This document shows positions 1 to 11,399 of a stretch of 64,000 bases of DNA, in pieces (the first letter of the stretch is position 1; every line of letters begins with the position of its first letter). The notes beneath the pieces were generated by a model that was not told the origin of the DNA, ran no database searches, and saw only the letters and a list, made by a program, of their open reading frames with translations. The DNA is from Crotalaria pallida. Taxonomy: Eukaryota; Streptophyta; Magnoliopsida; Fabales; Fabaceae. The position numbers and the translations under genes were made by a program. Location: NCBI GenBank assembly GCA_037953625.1, contig CM075653.1, positions 9,672,001 to 9,736,000 of the forward strand, in the 5' to 3' direction.

Positions 1-578
1 AGCTTGTTTTGTTCTCGTCATTGCATAATCTCTGCTAAAAGATGATTGGAAGATATTTAACAAGCTAGAAGGTCTTAATATTTTGTATTAGTGTTACTTT
101 AGAAAGTTTCAAAACATGGTGTTGTTGCTGACTTGCTGTCCACTTTTCTTCCTTATTAGTATTATTTTTAATTTGTTTTATTTGATTAAACTGTGTTCAA
201 AGTTTTAAATTGTCTTTCTTGCGGACATGTTTATAAAAAACTAATTAAGTTATCTTGTACTCTGCAAATGAACTATGATATTAGCTATATAATCAGTGTA
301 TAAGAGCATCTCACAACTTAATGATAAGTCAAGGGCACATAATAATTTAGGTAGTGTTTCATCCAACTGGGGGATATAACTTGGAAATTGAATGAGTTAT
401 ATAGTGATTAAGTTTCTACATAATAAATACATATGGTGATTCTGCCTTTGATGAATGAGCGTTATGTATACATGATTCAATAGGGTCTGGTACTGATTCA
501 TCTATTCAGGTTTTGGTATGTGACAGGAATGCGCTAGTGTTCCAAATTTGGTTGATCCACTATACAATGACAACAAAT
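1..578. other. AT-rich intergenic sequence
   Basis: No open frame, RNA gene or clear repeat boundary is visible. The right end runs into an RNase H-like remnant. Confidence 0.5.
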
Positions 579-714
579 TGGGCAGAGTTGGCATCTCTTT
601 TACAAGAAGCTTTGGCTATTTCGTGAGGCTCTAATTTCTCAAGGTTGACAAAGTATCATACTGGAGAGTGATTGCCAAAGACTTGCAAATGAGATAAATA
701 TTGTATGAACTAGT
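579..714 (+). pseudogene. RNase H-like (RVT_3 type) retroelement remnant
   Basis: Hand translation gives WAELASLLQEALAI up to 620. One extra T at 621 shifts the frame, which then reads REALISQG, a TGA stop, and IILESDCQRLANEIN. The pattern of an acidic residue in AEL..LQEAL followed by ESDCQRL is that of the plant RNase H-like domain found in LINE-derived proteins. One frameshift and one stop make it non-functional. The flanks are too decayed to define the parent element. Confidence 0.6.
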
Positions 715-715
715 C

Positions 716-1184
716 TGAACTAAGAGCTGATGTAATTTATCATTTCTTCCATATCTTAGTACAAACAAAAGTTTGATGTGAATGGCATGTTAGTGTTGTA
801 TGAATATAAAGATGAGATAATAAAACTTGCCAATTAATCTAATTATCATCTTTAAGTAATCTTTTACAATGAAAATCCAATTATATGTGCAATACCAAGA
901 TGAAGTTATAATTTGAGTTGATGTATTTTTAAGAGTTTAGTTATAATTTTTCTGGTTTGGTACTTCTTGCATAAGAATTGCTCCGTAAACCATGTTTCTT
1001 TAAAAAAAATATGCACAACAGTACAACATAACTAAACTCATCCATGTTATAATACAAGCGAATTCAACATGGTCACATAATGCACTATATGTGCCTATTT
1101 GTTCTAGATAAAATACACTAATAGTTCAGCAACTAAAAAGCAAGAATTCCAAAAGTAATTCTAATAAAGTTTTTAGATAAGAAA
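716..1184. other. Intergenic sequence, nothing recognised
   Basis: AT-rich sequence with no supported gene or repeat. The first 80 bases may be the decayed tail of the RNase H-like remnant. Confidence 0.4.
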
Positions 1185-1595
1185 AGAAATATTATTAAAG
1201 CAAAGAAGCAAAAGGATTATTGATTCAAAGCCAAATAGAGAACTACTAGAGTACAACCAGAAGTTTTCAGAATTACAGCAACTACTAGGCCAAGACAAAA
1301 ACTAGGACCGCCATCAGTTATTTGGCTGCTACACAGACACAAAAAATACGAATGGCTCCGCTTTCCACCTACATTAATCTCCTAGCCTACAAATCACACC
1401 CTCATGTTTTGCATAATCCTCGCAGGCAGAGAATGGGATTGGATATCCATTCAAATGTTTACATCCAAGCGGATTTTTGACCGCCTTTAATCTAAGCCCA
1501 ACACCGAAACTTGATCTTATCCACCACATCTTCAGGTGTCATCTTTTCTGAACCAAATATTGCTTCATTCCGACATAACCATATTGAAACAAGAA
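1185..1595 (-). mobile_element. 3' end of an L1-type LINE, degenerate
   Basis: The minus strand translates with stops as SIWLCRNEAIFGSEK, then a D-K-I-K-x-R-x-W block and a W..NP..CL block. This is the region downstream of the zinc-binding reverse transcriptase domain (zf-RVT) of plant L1 elements. Further downstream the minus strand shows a T-rich 3' untranslated stretch ending in a TTTAATAA-like tail near 1190. Only the last few hundred bases survive, with several stops. Family recognition is from the W.RNE block; exact borders are uncertain. Confidence 0.5.
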
Positions 1596-2017
1596 TTACA
1601 TTTTTCATACAATTTTACATCACTGTATACAAATCTATGTCTCATACATCACTATACAAAATTACATGTCTCATAAAATATACACAATTTTATTTCACAA
1701 GATTTTCCTTAGTTTTCTCAATTACAAGAGTAACTCTGGTTTTCCTCTTATTTGCATTTCATAGTCTCAAAAGCCACAAGGACCAAATACATGTAAAACC
1801 AACTCTCCAATTAGCACCATCACCTGTGTAAGAGAATTATGCATCAGAAACAGAACTAAACTCAAATTTCTAACCATGCAACAATTTAGCTGAGAATTGA
1901 ATAAATGAACAAATAAAAGTTAAGTGACACAAATCAATTCTCATGGCATGTGCATCACAATTAAGAGATTATATTGCACACGGTAAATATCACACACATG
2001 TTAAATTGATCTTCACC

Positions 2018-2154
2018 GCTTAAGGTAATGTGTGAATAAAATAGAAACTTGAGCCTGCATATGATGGAAAAAATTAAAAGAATTGACTGCTTAAGGTGTG
2101 AATAAAATAGAAACTTGAGCCTGCATATGATAGAACAAATTAAAAGAAAAAAAC
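2018..2154. repeat. 71-bp tandem duplication
   Basis: Two adjacent copies begin with GCTTAAGGT at 2018 and 2089 and share the core AACTTGAGCCTGCATATGAT. The second copy lacks a few bases after the start. No gene is involved. Confidence 0.75.
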
Positions 2155-3790
2155 ACAGACCTATGAAAGAATCTTTTTTCTCTCCTAGTCTCAATGAGGC
2201 ATTAAGTCAAACAGATGGTGGACATAGTTATAGCACATATAATTACCTATGTTTTCCATCACTGTCATTTCAACAAGATTACAAAATATATAATAATAAT
2301 CGCTATGGACAACCAGATCACAACAAAAAAGAGAAAAAATTGATGAACATGAAGAGCTTTTTTAATAACCAAAATACAGGGGGAGATTTTTTGAGTACCA
2401 AAATTAGAGATAAGGGGTTGGTTCAACTGATGGAAGGAGGGACCATAATCGACGGAGGACCCAGGCACCATGGTGGCCGCCGTTGCAGGGGCCGGTGGAG
2501 ACTACCATAGAGGGAAGATGAGCCGCATCCTTGGGAGAGGGTTGAGGAGCACTGTGATGGCCATCGAAGCATGGGTTTATGAAGAGGACCACGAGACAAG
2601 GCAGAGGAGCGATCGTGATCGTCGTCATCACCCGTTCCGTTGAACAACTCTTCTGCTCCGTTCCTTTAAACCTCTTCCGGCGCTCTACTCTATCCTGGTT
2701 GCTCCAGATGTGTTTTGCCTCTTTAGATTTTTTTTATTTAATTTATGTTTCAGTCTTTTTGTTTTTGTTTAACACATTAATAAGGACACATGTCATCATT
2801 TGATTGAGTTAAGGTGGTAAGTTATCTCCGTAGAAACTTTATTCTCTTGAATGAAATGCATAATTTTCTCTTAAAAAAATGATGTATTTGCGTTATGTAT
2901 TAGAATTGAAGCTTTGCATCATGTTAGAGCCCTGAAGATGGTGCATTCTGGCATATCATATTATTAGGGTACAAGACAAGTACTTTTGTAAGTACAAGAC
3001 AAATACTTCAAAAAATTTGGTGTGAGCAGTAAAAAAGTGAGTGTTTATAAAATCTCCTTGATAATTTTATATAATAATGTACCTCTTCATAATAAGAGAC
3101 AAATAATCTCCTTAACCCAATTAAATTATGTCACCTCATTAACAAAATCAAATAATAAATTAAAATAATTCATGTCCTTGCAATACACCATAGATGTCTC
3201 CTTCATTATTAGCTGCTGATGTGGTAGTTACCAGACTACACATGATGCCTCTCCGCCTCCAAACTTGCTTCCACGGGCTTCCCTGTAAAAAGACAACGAC
3301 ATATTTTATTAATTCATTTTCTTCTTTATATATGGATGATCTAGAGTCATGGGTGCATGGGTTGCAAGATGAACGAGCCAAAATAGATAATTTTATTTTT
3401 AAGAACCAGGTTGCACCTTACAAGGAGAAACACAAGCATGTCACATACACAACTACTCATTATTGCAATTGATTAAGTGGGATTTGGCCCTCCCAAATGC
3501 CACCGATGCAACTAATGAAGGAGACAACAAGAATCATATATAGGGTATTGAAAGGAAATGGATAATCTTTTGATTGTTTTAATTTATTGTTTAAACGTTT
3601 TTAGTGAGGTAAGACAGTTTAATTGATCCTGTAGGATTAGGTAGAGATTTGAAGGGTGGTGAATTACTTTGTATATATAGGACATTCCTGTAATAATATC
3701 CCTGTTGTAATCTTTAATTTAATTTGTAATCTTGTATTGTCTTATTATTGTTACAAATAATAAATTAAAATATATGTAATTACATAATTA
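2155..3790. other. Intergenic sequence with a GC-rich patch
   Basis: Positions 2440-2680 are clearly more GC-rich than the surroundings and open in several frames on both strands (74-75 codons), but none of the translations is recognisable. It could be a captured gene fragment. The rest is AT-rich with no supported feature. Confidence 0.35.
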
Positions 3791-3799
3791 TTCTTATAT

Positions 3800-3912
3800 G
3801 TTTTATTTTTTATTTTTTATTTTTTGGTTTACATGGGAGGTCTGGGACTAGAACCCATGACCTGGGGGAGGCGAAAATCCTAAGTGTCCTTACAGCCACC
3901 AACTAGGCTTTT
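3800..3912 (-). mobile_element. tRNA-derived SINE-like element
   Basis: On the minus strand a box A-like segment (TAGTTGGTGGCTGTAAGG) is followed about 35 bases later by a box B-like segment (GGGTTCTAGTCCCA), the internal Pol III promoter layout of tRNA-derived SINEs. The 3' side ends in an A-rich tail, seen as T-runs at 3800-3825 on the plus strand. No cloverleaf can be drawn, so a tRNA gene is excluded. The target-site duplication was not resolved. Confidence 0.5.
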
Positions 3913-4900
3913 ATTTTTGTCACATGTCTTTATTATATTAATTTTTAGGAGCAATTATGGTATCAAAATATAGTCAAAACTAAAGTGTGGCTATATTTTT
4001 TTAAAAAATAATTATTTTTATTTATTCATGATTATAACGGTGGCTAACTGAAAAAATGTGATTATATTTAAAAAAAATTATTTTCTTAATTGGTAACGAT
4101 TATAACCATGGTTAACTTTTAAAATATTCCCACTAACCACGTGAAAGAGGGTGGTTTCGAATGGGCTCTTTGAAGAAAAATGAGGGCAATTCTGATTCGC
4201 TCTTTTTAATAAATATACTTTTTAAGGATAATGTTTTTAAGGATGATACAGAACCGCCCTCATAAGATCGATTTACATAATCACCTTTAATATTATAATA
4301 GTAACAGATAAAGTATATAAGACATAAAGCCAACTCAAAAGAAGCTTTTGTTTCATAATCTTTAGTTGTTTTTTACTAATAGTCATTACCCCACACATTT
4401 AGCTTCCGAAACAGGATCTTTATCTAAGTGGTGCAATTTGACCAATTTATTAAGTATGTCTTTTTAAGGGTATCCACAGCAGTGTTTGGTAGAGAGTTTT
4501 AAGTTCAGATTTTTTTTATAAACTCTATCCAGACTCTGCTAATCTTCAAAATCTGGTGGAGAGTCTTAAGTTGACTCTGTAAAATAACAGACTCAACTAT
4601 ATTGTATGGATATTCAATTGATGAAAGATGCATTAAACCATTGTTTTAATAATTGGTTTATTTGTATGAATGATTTAGTGATATCAAATCAAATTGGTAT
4701 TTTTTAAAAAAACTTTTTTCGATGAATTTTTTTAATAAAATAAATGAATTCAGGTTGAATTACAAAAATATGATTTTTGCAATATTTAAATAACAAATTA
4801 CCTTCATTTCATTTAACTTGTCGTTTAAGGTAATATACAAATATTAAAGTAATCATTGATCATTTAATGTTAAAAATTAGGTACATTTACATTAGCTTTG
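3913..4900. other. AT-rich intergenic sequence
   Basis: No supported gene. Simple A/T runs predominate. Confidence 0.4.
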
Positions 4901-4939
4901 GACATAACTTTAATAGACTGATAGAATTGAAATTAAAAT

Positions 4940-6290
4940 TAACAACACAACAAAGTTACCAACATCATCTAATAACACAATTCAAGAGTTACTAACAGCA
5001 TCTAACATCACAATAAAGGAGTTACCAACAACATCCATATGAATTATCTACAACAAACCAAGAATAAAAAATGTGTAGTATGAGTATTGCAAGTAGTACA
5101 ACAATTAACAATACTATCAAATTAAAATATATTTAAACACTATACTAGCACACTAATCTCAATTCAAACATGAACACTGGTGCTTCCATCTTGAAATTGA
5201 TTAGAAGACTCAACACAAAAGTTTCTTATACTATCATTGTCGATCGTGAGGTCAATCCTTTCCTGTACATATGAAAAAAAATTAAAATTACCAACACAGC
5301 AAATAAGTTACCAACAGAATCCAAATAAACTACCAACATTTATACAAATTTTACAAACCATATATTTTACTACAAAACATACCAATGTTCAAATTTTGAC
5401 CTCGTTGCTTGTTTTGCTTTTGAATCTTTCGCACAACCTTTTCAACTGTTGGCATTTTTCTGTTAGACGGTGACCGCCCTATACATCTCACTCGTAATGG
5501 ACTACGAATTTGAGGAACCGATTTTTCAATAGGCTGAACATAATTTTTAGGAGCGTACTCACTCTTGGAACTAGGGTCAACATTCTTAATGTCTCCTAGA
5601 CAACAACCTACACAGTTGTTACAAACAGTTTTTACAAAATTACCAACATCAGAAAATATTTGTGAACACAAATTCATGTAATTACTAACGCCTCATACAA
5701 GTTACTAAATCCTACACAAGTGTTACAAACAGTTTTAACAAAGTAACCAACATCGAACTTGTGAACACAATTTCCCTATAATTACCAACATCTCATACAA
5801 GTTACAAACAACCTACATAGGTATTATAAACCGTTTGGACAAAATTACCAACATTAGGAAACTTGTGAACACAAATTCTTTGTAATTACCAACACCTTAT
5901 ACATGCTACAAACATCCTACACAAGTCTTACAAACATATTTAATAAAGTTACCAACATCATAAAATATGTGAACACAATATCACTATGATTACAAACAAA
6001 CATTTTTTAATGCAATAAGATCTCTCACCAGATTCCCTGTTAACACAATTTCCATGTAATGACCAACATCTCATAAAAGCATTTAATCTATGAAGAAAAT
6101 TTAATTGCAATTACCAACATCTCATACATGTTACAAATATCTCACATATGTGTTACAAACATATATGACAAAATTATCAACATCAGGGAACCTGTAAAGT
6201 TGAATTTGCCGGTAATTACCAACATCACACACAAGTTACCAACATCCTACCACATGATTAACAAACAATTTTGACAAGTAACCAAAAAAT
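4940..6290. repeat. Degenerate ~100-bp tandem repeat (TTACCAACATC repeat)
   Basis: The motif TTACCAACATC, followed by a CACAAGT..TACAAAC segment, recurs throughout. The anchor GTGAACACAA appears near 5663, 5760, 5866 and 5960, giving spacings of about 97, 106 and 94 bases. At least six diverged units lie between 5590 and 6290, and shorter fragments occur from 4940 to 5345. The array is interrupted by an open frame on the minus strand at 5351-5677. It lies just downstream, in minus-strand sense, of the Ulp1-like remnant. Confidence 0.7.
5351..5677 (-). CDS. Unrecognised 108-aa ORF with a basic tail
   Basis: The frame starts with ATG inside a copy of the ~100-bp repeat, which supplies the residues around SDVGNFVKTVCNNCVG. 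It continues into unique sequence with a basic tail (SPLRVRCIGRSPSNRK, then VEKVVRKIQKQNK). The tail is faintly like the C-terminal tail of FAR1/MULE-type proteins, but this is not proof. It may be the last exon of a decayed transposon gene rather than an independent gene. Confidence 0.3.
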   Translation of the reverse strand: MNLCSQIFSDVGNFVKTVCNNCVGCCLGDIKNVDPSSKSEYAPKNYVQPIEKSVPQIRSPLRVRCIGRSPSNRKMPTVEKVVRKIQKQNKQRGQNLNIGMFCSKIYGL

Positions 6291-6409
6291 GACAATAAGA
6301 TTTCATACTAATAAGTTTCCATTACATACAATAATACAAAACATTTAGTCAATTCTAATACATACTTCCAAATACATGATACAAGATGTTTCGATTACAT
6401 AGAATAATA

Positions 6410-7075
6410 TTTCTAATACAAAACTTCTAACAAATTCATCCCATTGTTTGAAATTGCTTTCTCCAAAATTACGTTCTTGCAGACATTTTCTGGATGCATA
6501 ACCGATTCACAAAGTAACTTGCAACTCATGTTTGTGAGTTGTGCCTGGAACATTATCAAAAATTCAGTAAGTGGATAAAATTTGAAATTATTATGCGAGG
6601 AATTAACAAAGAAAAATATTAAAGCATACTTTCGTCCAGTAAGGCATGGTTAGACCTCCCTTGTAGATTTTGATTTCACGTATAGGCTGCAATTATAACT
6701 AGAGTAATATAACACGAATAAGCCAGTTAAATATAACACAAATCAAGCATACTAAATTCAAATATAAAAAGAATCAAGCATATTTACGTAGTGGATGGTT
6801 GAGGTAACTCCATGGGCATCAATTTCAGTTTGACTTTCCTTTCCGAAGTCAAGATATGCAACAACTCCTCAAATCGTAACTTCTACAAGAATTAAATCCA
6901 AGATTGAAATTAAAAAATAAAACACACTAATCAAACAAATAAAAGAGACTAGAAATTCAAATATACAGTATCATCAACTTGTCCACATCAACTCTAGATG
7001 TCCGGTCCTTACATAATGAATCCAATATAAACAAGATTTTATTTGTAGGATCCAATGCATAACACCACCAATGGC
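6410..7075 (-). pseudogene. Ulp1-like cysteine protease (C48) gene fragment
   Basis: On the minus strand an exon at about 7075-6969 begins after TATAG and reads HWWCYALD, then FILDSL and DVDKLM. This matches the catalytic-histidine block of Ulp1/SENP-type (C48) proteases, HW...D...IYVLDSL. Shorter exon-like pieces follow at 6890-6790 (KLRFEELLHIL), 6690-6634 (GGLTMPYWTK) and 6552-6410 (LLCESVMHPENV), each next to GT or AG. The DCG catalytic-cysteine block was not found. Plant C48 domains of this type are commonly carried by Mutator-like elements, so this is probably a decayed MULE passenger gene. Exon joins are inferred. Confidence 0.45.
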
Positions 7076-7079
7076 TATA

Positions 7080-8477
7080 ATACAAAACATGAGCAAAAAT
7101 CTGAAAGCTAAGTTCATACAAATTGTCAAATTAATAAACTACCCTTCATTAAGTCCAACACGTTACCAAATGACACCAAACACATACCAATTTGCATTAA
7201 GTGATGTCATGATCAAAGTCGTCAAGACCAATACAGGAAGACACATCACTCAAAGGCACGTGATGCCACCATGGAATGCATCCAATCTACTTGTCACCTC
7301 ATCCTATAAGTAGAATACATACATCACTATGATGAATATATGATGAGTTATCAACCAATTTTAATCTAAATACAAACTTAAGATACTAAACATGAAAAGA
7401 GGAGAGAAAAAAATGACTTATAACATGTTTTGCTCTCCACTAATGATTTTTGAGCAACTATGTACATGCTAACAACATAACCTGACAAAATCACACCATC
7501 AATGACCATTTATGTCATGACCACACTCTTAATTATTGAAAAGCAGGTGTATGGTACTTGAAGCCAATTTTTTACCATATTACATACCCACCCTCTGGGT
7601 AGCAAGGACCTTGCATCTTTCCAAGTTATATTACATGCCCCTTCCTAAAGTTACTCATAGTAAAATTTAATACACGGTAATGGATTAGAAAACCATTCAA
7701 AAACAAACATAATAAATTGGTTTTACCTTCCTTTAATCCATAGTCAAGTCTTTATCTTGATTTTTGCTACCACTTCTGCACTTGATAGGGCCTCATCACC
7801 AAATACCACATTGTAATAATACAAAACGCTTTTTTTATAAGACAAACACTAATTTTATTTGGCAAAAAATTTGGGGATTTGAAACTCAAGTTCTATTGAT
7901 GTGAGTAAGAGGCACGAAGAAACTTAAAAAATTGATTTCAAATTCAAATTTGAAATTCAAAAGTTACCAACAAGAAGCGCCCACAGAGAGAGAGAGAGAG
8001 AGAGGAACCACAAGGAAGAGATGTGAGAAAGATGAAGTAGCAATATGCACCAAAGAGAGAGAGGGGGGGAAAGAGCAAATAGCAAGAGACCGGCGACCAC
8101 ACCCAAAGAGAGGAAGAGAGAGAAAAACTTCACCGAGATAAAGAGAGAGAAAGTTGGGTTAGAGGAGTGGGAGAATGGATATGACAAAGGAAAACTATGT
8201 TGACAAAGGAAAGGAAGGGAAATGAGGGCATTTTTGACTTTTTATTGAAATTAAATGGGAAACATGTTGCACCGTATAGTTATATGGTGTGACCTTAGTC
8301 GTCCCAATCAGGATGTTAGAGTAACATTTCTCTTTTAAAATTGTGTAATGATCAACACCTAATCGATTTAGATTCATTGATTGAAACGTCACCCGATCAT
8401 TTATTATATTTATTAAAATTATAATCATAAAGGATTTCGATTGCTTCTTCAAAATGTAAAATACACACACACACTTT
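7080..8477. other. Intergenic sequence with a purine-rich block
   Basis: Positions 7980-8160 hold a (GA)n run and a long G/A-rich stretch that opens frames without conserved content. No gene is supported in the remainder. Confidence 0.4.
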
Positions 8478-8651
8478 AAAGTCTAATGTGTACAACCAAC
8501 AAGACCCAACACAGTTGGTAGATAGCTGGGTTCCTTAACCATAATGTCAGGGATTCGATCCCTGCCGTGAGTATAGAAAAAACTTTATTGGTAGAGATAA
8601 AACTCATTTCGGTGATCTCTACCCCTCCTAAAAAAAAGTCTAATGTGTACA
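8478..8651 (+). mobile_element. tRNA-derived SINE, copy 1, with 17-bp target duplication
   Basis: The 17-bp direct repeat AAAGTCTAATGTGTACA occurs at 8478-8494 and 8635-8651, flanking a body of 140 bases. The body has a box A-like segment (CAGTTGGTAGATAGCTGGG), box B (GGATTCGATCCCTG), and ends in an A-run. A related element lies on the other strand at 27,433-27,624 with the same first 90 or so bases but a different 3' part. The perfect duplication implies a young insertion. Pol III transcription and LINE-supplied reverse transcription are the known route for such elements. Confidence 0.88.
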
Positions 8652-8934
8652 TTTCCCACGGTTGATTGCGCAAATCAACGATTATGATTATAACAAAGTC
8701 TATATGGTTTATTATACATGTACCCTATAAAGTATTACAGTTTCATATATATATTATCATCATGATTATATAGCCATTAATTTCTTAATCAACAATTATT
8801 ACATGGTCTTGCTAATAAGTGTCTTAAGGGCACTTGCTAGGGTTACTAGAAGTAGTAAACCAATCATAAATTAGTGTTAATTATTCTTTCGAAAATCCCA
8901 AAAATCACATTTTTCTATAATAATATACTATTAT

Positions 8935-9215
8935 TCCCTCTGGCTTGAAATATAAGAAAAAATAACATATTTCTATTGGTATAAAATATAAGAAAAACTA
9001 ACTAACTTTTTTAAATTTTATTTCATTCCCAATGCTACTTTCTTAAAACATCTCTAAAAAATTGTTATCTTCTTTAACTTTTGTTTCATTCACAATGCAA
9101 CTTTCCTAAAATGTCTCTATCCTTTTACAAATTTGAGAAAAGTAAATACAATCAACTAAACTCCTTAATAAACATAAAATTAGTTATTTTTGCTTATAAT
9201 TCGAGTGAGAGGAAG
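8935..9215. mobile_element. Stowaway-type MITE (TTCCCTCTGG termini)
   Basis: The left end, TTCCCTCTGGCTTGAAATAT, is the inverted complement, with mismatches, of the right end, TATAATTCGAGTGAGAGGAA. TA borders both sides. Each terminus contains the AATATAAG core twice. The same family recurs in the other orientation at 10,705-10,977 and as split ends at 22,046 and 23,153. Confidence 0.7.
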
Positions 9216-9305
9216 TAATTTTGGTATAATGTTATAATATGCATACATTAGACACTCCAACCCGTGGACTCTAAAGTGCTTCTACAATTTAAAGGAACCC
9301 ATCTC

Positions 9306-9586
9306 CAGGCTAGTAGAAAATGAGTTTTAGTCTTCAAATCCCGGGTCTGTCTTTAGTTCCCAAATCTTTTTTTTATGAGGTTTTGTCGGAATATTTTTCG
9401 ATAGCCATGAGTCGGAAAATGCATTTTTCCGAATATTTTCTTATTAAAAAATTTCTTTTTAAAGTCGGAAGATGCATTTTTCGACTCGTCTTCCGACTCG
9501 AGGGTATCGAAAAATATTCAGATAGAACTCCATCGAAAAAAAAACACGGGATTTAAAACCTAAATACTGGGGTTTGTAGACTAGTG
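9306..9586. mobile_element. CACTA-like miniature foldback element
   Basis: The right end, read on the minus strand, starts CACTAGTCTACAAA; the left end starts CAGGCTAGTAGAAAATG. The arms pair over roughly 115 bases with mismatches (for example AATATTTTTCGATA on both strands and ATGCATTTTTCGA near the centre). The trinucleotide CTC flanks both ends at 9303-9305 and 9587-9589, matching the 3-bp target duplication of CACTA transposons. There is no coding capacity; the ORF across it is a by-product of the hairpin. Confidence 0.65.
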
Positions 9587-9589
9587 CTC

Positions 9590-10039
9590 GCAGTTAAGAC
9601 ATTACAAAATTTTAAGACGTGAAGCTTTCGTTTTCAGAGAGATGGTACAAGATTACAAAAATATTATTTGATTTACTCGAATCTATGCAATGTATCATTG
9701 TTTCAGTAATTGTCGGTTGATTCAATCGTAGAAATGGTAGAATCCTCTTCCAATATAACTCCTATGGTAAAGTGGTCCATACTCATGTCATTACATGCAG
9801 AAGTGCAGAACCGATTAATACTTTGCTACTGCTGTGGGTATATAGAGACGTTTCATTAAACGTAGAATTAATAGGCTTGAGCGTGCAAAGTAATTCTATT
9901 TTGATACAACGGTGACAAAGAGACACCCCTCTCACTTGGATTACAAGGAGAGAAAAATGATATTTTGAAACCAAAATTTAAGCATCAACTCGGTGTTCGA
10001 TATTTTTTACATGTATTTCGGTGAATATATTTAAAAAAA
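9590..10039. other. Intergenic sequence
   Basis: No supported gene or repeat. Confidence 0.4.
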
Positions 10040-10049
10040 GGTTTATTTA

Positions 10050-10385
10050 TATTTTCAGTCTTTGAGTTTTGAGGTAATTTTGTCACGGACCAAATTTTGT
10101 TGACATGTTATATCGGAATTTTAGTCGGACACAAGAGATTAGTGAATGTGGTGTCACATGACGCCACACGTTTAGAAAAAAAAAATTAGAGAGAGATCGT
10201 TTTTACCTACGTGATATCACGTGACTAACCTCTATGTCTAGCTAGGATTTTGGTGTGACATTTCATCAAAATTTGTCTGGAATTGGTATATGATAAATCC
10301 AAAAGTAATTTCGGAAAGCCAGACATTGAGAAAAAACAAGGGCCTATATCATAACAACCTTAAAATTCAAGGACCAAACACATAT
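10050..10385. repeat. Degenerate foldback element
   Basis: The block beginning CCAAATTTTGTTGACATG near 10,090 pairs imperfectly with the complement of the segment ending near 10,290, including CACGTGATATCACGT on the right arm. Arms of about 130 bases are diverged. Borders and target duplication are not resolved. Confidence 0.4.
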
Positions 10386-10439
10386 ATAATTAAGCCTAAA
10401 AACAACATAAAAACTAAAAAGCAAGAAAAAATAAAAATA

Positions 10440-10580
10440 TGTGTGTACCCTATTCCAGACTCATAGAGCACTTACAAAATACCACCAATGCAACATTGTT
10501 CTCACATCGGTAAGATTCGAACCGGGAATCTCTCGCAATCCTGAACTCATTCCTTACTAATTGATCTAACTATTGTTGGC
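10440..10580 (-). mobile_element. tRNA-derived SINE-like element (second family)
   Basis: On the minus strand a box A-like segment (TAGTTAGATCAATTAGTAAGG) is followed by box B (CGGTTCGAATCTTA). The downstream part is unlike the 8.5-kb SINE, so it belongs to another family. The tail border is unclear and no target duplication was found. Confidence 0.5.
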
Positions 10581-10704
10581 TAAAAGTTTAGTGTTTAAAT
10601 AACTAACCTCTTTCATAGTTCAAAAAAAAAAACATTCAGGAATATTGAGATAATTACCGATTGAACTAATGGTTATTAGACCATCTAAAAAAAATGGTTA
10701 TTAG

Positions 10705-10977
10705 ATCCTGCATCCGGCTCGAATTATAAATAACTTTAATTAATTTTATATTTATTTGATTGTATTTAATTTTCTAAAATTTATAAAAGAATAGAGGTAT
10801 TTTAGAAAGTTGCATTGGATGAAAAAAAAATTGAATAAGATAACGATTTTCTAGGAATGTTTTAGGAAAGTTGCATTGGAAATGAAATAAAATTTAAGAA
10901 AGTTGGTTAGTTTTGCTTATATTTTAAACCAAAAGAAGTATGTTTTTTTTTTTGCTTATATTTCAAGTCAGAGGAAG
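10705..10977. mobile_element. Stowaway-type MITE, inverted relative of the 8935 copy
   Basis: The left end, CATCCGGCTCGAATTATAAA, and right end, TTATATTTCAAGTCAGAGGA, are inverted repeats of the same family as 8935-9215. The internal GTTGCATTGG and GGAAAGTTGCATTGG segments match the complement of that copy. The right terminus is doubled. Confidence 0.6.
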
Positions 10978-11011
10978 TAAAAGTTTAGTGTTTAAATAAC
11001 TAAACTCTTCA

Positions 11012-11364
11012 AGCTTATTTGGTGGGCATGATAAGAAATAAATGATAGGATAGTTATCATATTCTGTTACTAATCTGAGTTTGATGAGCCAGCAAGATAG
11101 GATAGTGTTATCCTGTTTGTCGAGTTGGGTTAGAAATGAGTAAGAAATGATAGTGTAATTTTTCCTCTTATACTCTCACATATTGACACTACTGCCTCCA
11201 CCATTATCATAGTGTCACCATCAACACCATCTCATCAATGTCATCGTTATCTGATGTAAACCGAATACTATAAAGAATAAGAGCTAATATGTTCATATCC
11301 TAAACTACTCATGCTCTCTATCTTATTATGTCATGCATTATCCTATCTAACAACCAAATAAGCC
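11012..11364. mobile_element. MITE with GCTTATTTGGT termini, empty site known
   Basis: The termini AGCTTATTTGGT and ACCAAATAAGCC are inverted repeats enclosing about 350 non-coding bases. The flanking sequence also occurs at 10,582-10,650 without the insertion, giving an empty-site comparison inside this window. CTTCA and CTTCG next to the ends look like a diverged short target duplication. The superfamily is not fixed; hAT or PIF/Harbinger are possible. Confidence 0.65.
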
Positions 11365-11399
11365 CTTCGTAATTCAGAAAAACATTCAGGAATATTGAG

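Noticed and set aside
2404..2647. GC-rich overlapping frames on the minus strand
   Set aside because: No recognisable domain, splice structure or promoter. Left as a composition anomaly only.
4940..6290. CRISPR-like array
   Set aside because: The repeats are diverged, about 100 bases long and directly adjacent without unique spacers, in a plant nuclear context.
7932..8187. Arg/Glu-rich and Leu/Ser-rich frames over the purine block
   Set aside because: They follow from the (GA)n tract and neighbouring G/A-rich sequence rather than selection on a protein.
8520..8560. Possible tRNA gene (box B GGATTCGATCCCTG)
   Set aside because: No acceptor stem or cloverleaf can be drawn, and the 17-bp target duplication shows it is a SINE. 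The same applies at 3,860, 10,520 and 27,560.
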